From Paracoccaceae bacterium (lineage in GTDB: Bacteria; Pseudomonadota; Alphaproteobacteria; Rhodobacterales; Rhodobacteraceae): 5,153 bases of DNA. Location: contig JAAEZW010000166.1 in assembly GCA_018222665.1 (NCBI GenBank), positions 1 to 5,153 of the forward strand, in the 5' to 3' direction. Below are positions 1-5,153 of this stretch, piece by piece (position 1 is the first letter of the stretch; each line of letters opens with the position of its first letter). Below the pieces are notes generated by a model. It made no database searches, was not told where the DNA came from, and worked only from the letters and a program-made list of their open reading frames with translations. A program made the position numbers and the translations under genes.

Positions 1-451
1 TTGGCATTACGCTGGAGCGCACGGGGTGGGTGATCGGTATGTGGTTGAGCGGATGCGTCAGGGTGGTTTTAACCTCGGCGGTGAACAATCGGGTCACGTT
101 GTAATGACGGATTATTCTACAACGGGTGATGGTCTGATGGCGGGGCTACAGTTCTTGGCCGAAATGGTGCGTTCAGGGAAAAAGGCAAGTGAGCTTGCAG
201 ACACCTTTACCCCCGTTCCACAGCTGTTGAAAAACGTGCGCTATCAGGCAGGTCAAACCCCGCTTGAGATACCCGCAGTACAGGCCTCAATCACCAATGC
301 CGAGGCGCAACTGGATGGAAAAGGGCGCCTTTTGATCCGTAAATCAGGGACCGAACCCCTGATCCGCGTGATGGCAGAATGTGAAGACGCCGCATTGTTA
401 GAAGAAACTGTGGATACAGTTGTTGCATCCGTTGAAAAGGCGACGCGCTAA
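1..451 (+). CDS. glmM: Phosphoglucosamine mutase, C-terminal third (5' truncated, apparent frameshift)
   Basis: GlmM converts glucosamine-6-phosphate to glucosamine-1-phosphate in the cytoplasm, a step towards UDP-GlcNAc for peptidoglycan and lipopolysaccharide. The visible part covers the end of domain 3 and domain 4. The sugar-binding loop GEQSGH is encoded at 80-97, followed by TTGDG, and the phosphate-binding loop RKSGTEP at 338-358, which is the family hallmark. The stop is TAA at 449-451. The family is about 445 residues, so roughly two thirds lies left of the window. The frame changes near the edge. Positions 3-26 read GITLERTG in frame 3, which fits the family, whereas [10 protein letters not shown] onward is in frame 2. 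One G appears to be missing from the run at 23-26. Uncorrected, the upstream frame stops at 102-104. GTG at 26 or ATG codons downstream are not credible starts. Identity is very secure; whether the frameshift is real is not. Confidence 0.95.
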   Translation, partial: WHYAGAHGVGDRYVVERMRQGGFNLGGEQSGHVVMTDYSTTGDGLMAGLQFLAEMVRSGKKASELADTFTPVPQLLKNVRYQAGQTPLEIPAVQASITNAEAQLDGKGRLLIRKSGTEPLIRVMAECEDAALLEETVDTVVASVEKATR

Positions 452-480
452 TTCGCTGCACAATGGCCCGCGGCATGTTT

Positions 481-1389
481 TTATTCTGGTCGAAATAGGC
501 GTTTTAATGCGCCATATTGGCTAAGGCACAGACCAATCAGGATCAGTGTCATCGCCAAGAAGAGATTTTGGCGCGGCTCTTCGCCCAAAATCACGATCCC
601 CAAAATCACGGACCACAGCGGCACCTGATAATTTGTCAGGCTCATGAAGACTGGCCCTGCCGAGCGGATCGTTAAGATGCGCAACAAATTTGCGCCCGCT
701 GTTGGGACCAAGCCCAAGTACAGAATAATCCAAAGTGTATCTGTCGAAATCGCAGGCGGCGGTCCCTCGACTGTCAGTGCAAAGCACAGCGACGTGATTG
801 CCCCAATTATAAGGGGTATCGCTGCAAGGCCCAGTGGATCAATCGGTGGGAGGCGACGAATGATAACCGATGAAACGGCATAACAGGATGCTGCCAACAC
901 GCAAAACACACGCCCCCACAGTTCCATGTCACTACCACTGGGGGCAAGCGCCTCTGGTCCGATCAACAGCGCGACACCGCCAAAGCCGATCAAAAACCCA
1001 ATCGTGCGGCGCAGTGTCATTTGTTCTCCAGGTACAAAAAAATGCGAAAGCGGCAAAACAAGCAGCGCGATTGACGCCATTGAAACGCCCGCAAAACCCG
1101 ATGTTACATGGGTTTGCCCCCAACTTAGCAGGGAAATGGGGAGGGCTGAGCTAAGCACACCAATGGCCACGAGTCTGGGCCATGCGGTTTTTTCCGTCAG
1201 GAAAAAACGCCTGCTTGATATCATCCACACCAAGACTGTTAGGACTGTCCCAAAGGTGACACGAGACGCCGCGAGCCAAAAAGGCGAAATTCCCGTCAGC
1301 GCGACTTCAACCACCATAAAGCTTGAGCCCCAAATAAGCCCAAGGGCCGCAACCATTAACCAATTTCGCAAGGTGATGTCAGGTTGCAT
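481..1389 (-). CDS. EamA/DMT-superfamily inner-membrane transporter
   Basis: The 302-residue product is a drug/metabolite transporter superfamily protein with two EamA repeats (about residues 10-144 and 157-292). I can place ten hydrophobic segments at roughly 10-30, 37-57, 71-90, 97-118, 129-144, 158-176, 187-207, 218-238, 247-268 and 276-292. The LIWGSSF motif at 18-24 and the segment ending in GEEP at 269-272 are typical of EamA repeats. The basic C-terminus (KRLFRPE) suits a cytoplasmic tail. The ATG at 1387-1389 has a modest purine stretch, AAGAG, nine bases upstream. The gene lies downstream of ilvC in the same direction, but an intrinsic terminator intervenes, so it is read by readthrough or from a promoter inside the ilvC 3' end. 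Family members export amino acids, nucleosides or other metabolites; the substrate cannot be read from sequence. Linkage to ilvC weakly hints at branched-chain amino acids or their keto acids. Confidence 0.9.
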   Translation of the reverse strand: MQPDITLRNWLMVAALGLIWGSSFMVVEVALTGISPFWLAASRVTFGTVLTVLVWMISSRRFFLTEKTAWPRLVAIGVLSSALPISLLSWGQTHVTSGFAGVSMASIALLVLPLSHFFVPGEQMTLRRTIGFLIGFGGVALLIGPEALAPSGSDMELWGRVFCVLAASCYAVSSVIIRRLPPIDPLGLAAIPLIIGAITSLCFALTVEGPPPAISTDTLWIILYLGLVPTAGANLLRILTIRSAGPVFMSLTNYQVPLWSVILGIVILGEEPRQNLFLAMTLILIGLCLSQYGALKRLFRPE

Positions 1390-1403
1390 ATATCAGTGCT
1401 CTT

Positions 1404-1436
1404 AAAAGTTTCGGGGGCCATTTTGGCCCCCGAAAC
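1404..1436 (-). terminator. Intrinsic terminator of ilvC
   Basis: A perfect 12-bp inverted repeat (arms 1408-1419 and 1425-1436) encloses a five-base loop. The inner seven stem pairs are all G-C. On the minus strand the hairpin begins five bases after the ilvC stop codon and is followed by TTTT (1407-1404). This is a classical Rho-independent terminator, though with a short T tract. It sits only 14 bases upstream of the transporter start codon. Confidence 0.9.
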
Positions 1437-1441
1437 GTAAT

Positions 1442-2591
<1,150 letters not shown>

Positions 2592-3047
2592 ATGCTTGAT
2601 GATCTTGATCGACGCATTCTGCGCTATCTTCAGGCCGAACCTGATATGCCGCTCTCGGATTTGGCGGAACGCGCGGCAACAACGCCATCGGTTGCATCGC
2701 GGCGTTTGTCGCGGATGCGCAGTGACGGGACCATTGTCAGCAAAACTGTCCTTATCGATTGGGCTGCCCTTGGGTATGAGGTCGAGGTATCCCTGCGCGT
2801 AACATTGGACAAAACGCAACCACGCGCGTTCGACGCCTTTATTGACGCGGCGCGGGATGTGCCAGAGGTGATCGAAATTCAAACGTTCTTGGGCCGTGTG
2901 GACGTACGTCTGTCTGTCGTGGCGCGGGATATGGCTGATTATCAACAGGTCTATCGTGTTCGCATTCTAACATTGCCCCACATCGCTGAGGTTGAGGCAT
3001 TGATGCATGTTGCGCGGATCAAAACCAACGCGGGGGTGCCGATATGA
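2592..3047 (+). CDS. Lrp/AsnC-family transcriptional regulator, first of an overlapping pair
   Basis: The 151-residue length matches the Lrp/AsnC family. The protein begins LDDLDRRILRYLQ, the usual first helix. A helix-turn-helix follows at about 21-43, with the recognition helix within TPSVASRRLSRMR, then the linker GTIVSKTVLI. The C-terminal RAM (AsnC_trans_reg) ligand and oligomerisation domain spans about 64-142, with the turn LGRVD at 100-104. Such proteins bind DNA as dimers and higher oligomers and usually respond to amino acids; the ligand here is unknown. ATG 2592 is the only plausible start in frame. Its leader is a run of A residues with no recognisable Shine-Dalgarno, so initiation may depend on an unstructured A-rich leader. 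The last bases overlap the next regulator (ATGA at 3044-3047), implying one transcript. ilvC is divergent, which makes it a candidate target. Confidence 0.93.
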   Translation: MLDDLDRRILRYLQAEPDMPLSDLAERAATTPSVASRRLSRMRSDGTIVSKTVLIDWAALGYEVEVSLRVTLDKTQPRAFDAFIDAARDVPEVIEIQTFLGRVDVRLSVVARDMADYQQVYRVRILTLPHIAEVEALMHVARIKTNAGVPI

Positions 3048-3496
3048 TTTTGGATGAAACAGATCGCGCGCTTTTGCGCTTGTTGCAACAGGACGCGGAT
3101 CAAAGTGCCGCGTCATTGGCCAAAAATCTGGATATGTCACAACCTGCAATTTGGCGACGGATCAAGCGGTTAAAGGAAGAAGGCGTGATCAAAGGTGTGG
3201 CCCTCAATCTAAATCGCGAAAAACTCGGATTGGGTGTCACAGTATTTTTGGGCATCAAACTTGCCGCCAAGGGCCGCGTGAGCCTTGAGGATTTTGAACG
3301 CGCGGTCAAGGCGATCCCAGAGGTGCAGCAAATCGAACATGTGTTGGGGCTATATGATTATCGACTGCGTGTTGTTGCGCGCGATATTTCCGATTTTGAA
3401 CGGGTTTTGCGCCGCCGTATTATGACCCTGCCGGGTGTGGGGGATTTAGAAGCGAACGTGTTGCTCAGCGAAGAAAAACGCCCTGGACCAATTTAG
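3044..3496 (+). CDS. Lrp/AsnC-family transcriptional regulator, second of an overlapping pair
   Basis: The 150-residue protein is a second full-length Lrp/AsnC regulator. ILDETDRALLRLLQ forms the first helix, the helix-turn-helix lies at about 21-44 with recognition helix SQPAIWRRIKRLKEEG, and the RAM domain covers about 65-143, with the turn LGLYDY at 101-106. Its start codon shares an ATGA overlap with the previous gene's stop, and a G-rich stretch at 3032-3038 may serve as a weak ribosome binding site, so translation is probably coupled. The C-terminal halves of the two proteins align without gaps (both have PEV, VVARD, and a shared RI-x-TLP motif), pointing to an old tandem duplication. 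The recognition helices differ clearly. They could form mixed oligomers or serve different operators. The next gene on the strand is an aminotransferase, 87 bases on. Confidence 0.93.
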   Translation: MILDETDRALLRLLQQDADQSAASLAKNLDMSQPAIWRRIKRLKEEGVIKGVALNLNREKLGLGVTVFLGIKLAAKGRVSLEDFERAVKAIPEVQQIEHVLGLYDYRLRVVARDISDFERVLRRRIMTLPGVGDLEANVLLSEEKRPGPI

Positions 3497-3583
3497 CGAA
3501 GGGAGTATTTGTCGCATGGGGGAATTCAGGTTAATCTCTATTGTGCAGACAAACACGATTTAACGATCATATAGGAGGCCACG
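3497..3583 (+). promoter_or_regulatory. Upstream region of the aminotransferase gene
   Basis: The 87 bases end in AGGAGG (3573-3578), a perfect Shine-Dalgarno five bases before ATG 3584, which fixes the start. A weak promoter candidate is TTGTCG (3509-3514) and TAATCT (3532-3537) with a 17-base spacer. TTTGTCGCA at 3508-3516 is mirrored by TGCAGACAAA at 3544-3553 with one inserted base, flanking the candidate promoter like an operator pair. The Shine-Dalgarno is certain by eye; the promoter and operator are tentative. Confidence 0.45.
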
Positions 3584-4714
3584 ATGGCGGCGCTGCTTGA
3601 ACATATCGACCCTGAGGGGCTAGAAGAATTTTCCGTGGTCTTTACGGACCGTTCCCTAAACCATATGTCGAAATCCTTTCAGTCGGTGATGACGGATATC
3701 TCTGGCATGTTGAAAGAGGTGTATAACGCCGATGCAACCGCCCTGATCCCGGGTGGCGGAACATATGGGATGGAGGCAGTCGCCCGCCAATTTGGCCGCG
3801 ACGCAAAAGTACTGGTCGTGCGGAATGGGTGGTTTTCCTATCGTTGGAGCCAGATTTTTGAAACCTCATCCATCGCCGCAGATGTTGAGGTGATGAAGGC
3901 GCGTCGCACAGGCAATGGCGCACAAGAACCGTTCCGCCCTGCCGCAATCGAAGATGTGGTGGCGCGTATTCACGAACTGCGCCCCGATGTAGTTTTCGCG
4001 CCGCATGTGGAAACATCGGCAGGTGTCATTCTACCAGATGAGTATGTCACGGCATTGGCAAGCGCTGCGCATGATGTGGGTGCGATTATGGTCTTGGACT
4101 GCATCGCGTCGGGGTGTGTCTGGGTCGATATGAAGGCGACAGGTGTCGATGTTTTGATTTCGGCCCCGCAAAAGGGTTGGTCTGCCTCCCCCTCTGCAGG
4201 ATTGGTGATGATGTCCGAACGTGCCGTTCAACGGTTGGACAGCACAGATTCAGACAGCTTTGCGATTGATTTGAAAAAATGGTATTCCATCATGCAAACC
4301 TATGAAAATGGGGGGCATGCCTATCACGCGACAATGCCAACGGATGCATTGCGCGCGTTCCGCGACACAATGTTGGAAACCAAGGAATATGGATTTGACA
4401 AACTATGTGACGCACAATGGGAATTGGGCAACCGTGTACGTGACATTCTAAAGGCCAAAGGCATTCAATCCGTGGCTGCCGAGGGATTTGGCGCACCTGG
4501 TGTTGTCGTCAGTTATACGGGCGATCCATCCATCCAAAACGGATCAAAGTTCGCGGCAGAAGGCATGCAAATCGCCGCTGGTGTTCCCTTGGCCTGTGAT
4601 GAGCCTGAAGGGTTCATGACATTCCGTTTGGGCCTATTCGGGTTGGACAAACTTTATAATGTTGATGGGACCGTCGCCCGCCTGAGCCGCGTTTTGGACA
4701 CTGTCCTAGGCTAA
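3584..4714 (+). CDS. Class V (fold type I) PLP-dependent aminotransferase, substrate unassigned
   Basis: The 376-residue enzyme belongs to the class V aminotransferases, near the alanine/serine-glyoxylate branch, probably cytoplasmic. Visible PLP-site features are the phosphate loop PGGGTYG (56-62), NGWFSYRW (81-88), HVETSAG (141-147), D172 in VLDCIAS for the pyridine nitrogen, and Schiff-base lysine K197 in SAPQKGW. R348 in FRLGLFG sits where the family binds the substrate carboxylate; many relatives have RIGHxG there, so Phe replaces the usual polar residue. The N-terminus (DPEGLEEFSVVFTDRSLNHMS) lacks the common PGP-type opening; I recall the same opening in Pseudomonas and Burkholderia homologues annotated only as alanine-glyoxylate aminotransferase family. 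The start is fixed by AGGAGG. Amino donor and acceptor cannot be told from sequence. The Lrp-type regulators just upstream suggest amino-acid-dependent control. Confidence 0.9.
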   Translation: MAALLEHIDPEGLEEFSVVFTDRSLNHMSKSFQSVMTDISGMLKEVYNADATALIPGGGTYGMEAVARQFGRDAKVLVVRNGWFSYRWSQIFETSSIAADVEVMKARRTGNGAQEPFRPAAIEDVVARIHELRPDVVFAPHVETSAGVILPDEYVTALASAAHDVGAIMVLDCIASGCVWVDMKATGVDVLISAPQKGWSASPSAGLVMMSERAVQRLDSTDSDSFAIDLKKWYSIMQTYENGGHAYHATMPTDALRAFRDTMLETKEYGFDKLCDAQWELGNRVRDILKAKGIQSVAAEGFGAPGVVVSYTGDPSIQNGSKFAAEGMQIAAGVPLACDEPEGFMTFRLGLFGLDKLYNVDGTVARLSRVLDTVLG

Positions 4715-4764
4715 GGTATTTGATACGCAATTTTGGGGCCGTTCGCGGATTGCGGGCAGCCCTT

Positions 4765-5153
4765 TTATTTTAGCCCTAAACCCATCTGCATGAGCGTTTT
4801 GCGCACCTGTGGAAGCGCATAAAGCGCGCTCAATCCCGTTGCCCGTAAATCGCGCAATGGTTGGTCATCAAACATAGACGCGCGGTTCAACATCGTGATC
4901 CCCTGCACCCGCAGTTTAAGGTCCGCATAACGGGATTTATGATAGGCATCTAGCATCGCGCGTGATCCAAGGCTCGCGGGATCCTTTACGGCCAAGTCAA
5001 CCAGTGATCGGATGTCAGCAAGGCTCATGTTCAACCCTTGCGCACCGATTGGGGGAACGACATGCGCGGCCTCTGCCACCAATGCAACGCGCTGCCCGCT
5101 TAGCCGATCTGCCAGCTGTGAAATGATGGGCCACAGACTGCGGCGCCCGAGAA
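4765..5153 (-). CDS. UbiH/UbiF/VisC-family FAD-dependent hydroxylase, C-terminal part (5' end beyond window)
   Basis: This is the last 128 residues of a flavin monooxygenase of the ubiquinone-biosynthesis hydroxylase family, which adds hydroxyl groups to the polyprenylated aromatic ring at the inner membrane. The frame is open to the right edge (first full codon 5151-5149, reading LGRRSLWPIISQL). The diagnostic FAD-binding stretch lies at visible residues 24-41: LVAEAAHVVPP followed by IGAQGLN. The usual GDAAH Asp is Glu here, a variant I recall in alphaproteobacterial members. The tail is an amphipathic C-terminal region ending QMGLGLK, with TAA at 4767-4765. The family is about 400 residues, so two thirds is missing. 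Which ring position it hydroxylates (UbiH, UbiF, UbiI or UbiL-like) cannot be decided from this fragment. It converges on the aminotransferase with a 50-base gap in which I see no convincing terminator. Confidence 0.9.
   Translation of the reverse strand, partial: LGRRSLWPIISQLADRLSGQRVALVAEAAHVVPPIGAQGLNMSLADIRSLVDLAVKDPASLGSRAMLDAYHKSRYADLKLRVQGITMLNRASMFDDQPLRDLRATGLSALYALPQVRKTLMQMGLGLK

Noticed and set aside
26..28. GTG as a start codon for a short independent gene
   Set aside because: It falls inside the conserved GlmM segment and is only the point where the shifted frame resumes.
452..480. Possible bidirectional terminator between glmM and the transporter gene
   Set aside because: Only a three-base GCC/GGC stem is visible before the T run, too weak to call.
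926..1405. 159-codon plus-strand open frame antisense to the transporter gene
   Set aside because: It lies wholly opposite a gene with ten clear membrane segments, and its translation is low-complexity, basic and Ser/Thr/Lys-rich with no family resemblance.
3642..4016. 124-codon minus-strand frame opposite the aminotransferase
   Set aside because: Shadow of the aminotransferase frame; Arg/His/Pro-rich translation without motifs.
4715..4764. Possible terminator between the aminotransferase and the UbiH-family gene
   Set aside because: A GGGC/GCCC pairing with a long unpaired interior and a CCG-TTCG-CGG mini-hairpin exist near a T-rich stretch, but neither gives a stem above four bases.

Overview
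The window reads as chromosomal DNA of an alphaproteobacterium, most likely a marine Rhodobacteraceae (Roseobacter-clade) member. This rests on the protein character of GlmM, KARI and the UbiH-type hydroxylase, on moderate base composition, and on the paired Lrp/AsnC genes. The placement is by recognition, not by any database search. All recognisable genes are housekeeping or ordinary metabolic ones. I see no mobile element, CRISPR array, RNA gene or phage gene.

Layout from left to right. The 3' third of glmM (plus strand) enters from the left edge and carries an apparent one-base deletion in a G run at 23-26. It converges on a 302-residue EamA/DMT transporter gene (minus). Upstream of that, in the same direction, lies ilvC (minus), with a strong intrinsic terminator squeezed between the two. 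A 127-bp AT-rich divergent region separates ilvC from two overlapping Lrp/AsnC regulator genes (plus). After an 87-bp gap with a perfect Shine-Dalgarno comes a class V aminotransferase (plus). It converges on the 3' part of a UbiH-family FAD hydroxylase gene (minus), which runs off the right edge.

The centre has an amino-acid theme: branched-chain amino acid synthesis (ilvC), a possible metabolite exporter behind it, two amino-acid-responsive regulators transcribed divergently, and an aminotransferase of unassigned substrate. A plausible but unproven reading is that the Lrp pair acts on the shared ilvC-lrp region and perhaps on the aminotransferase promoter. The divergent region holds phased TAAAT(TCG) repeats, an AT-rich inverted repeat over a TATAAT hexamer, and a tiny upstream ORF (MLQHHLI) whose stop codon abuts the ilvC ribosome binding site. 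Its Leu and Ile codons are all ones I would expect to be rare here.

I do not see a clearly new biological system. The items most worth checking are the glmM frameshift, the ilvC upstream ORF and the overlapping Lrp pair.
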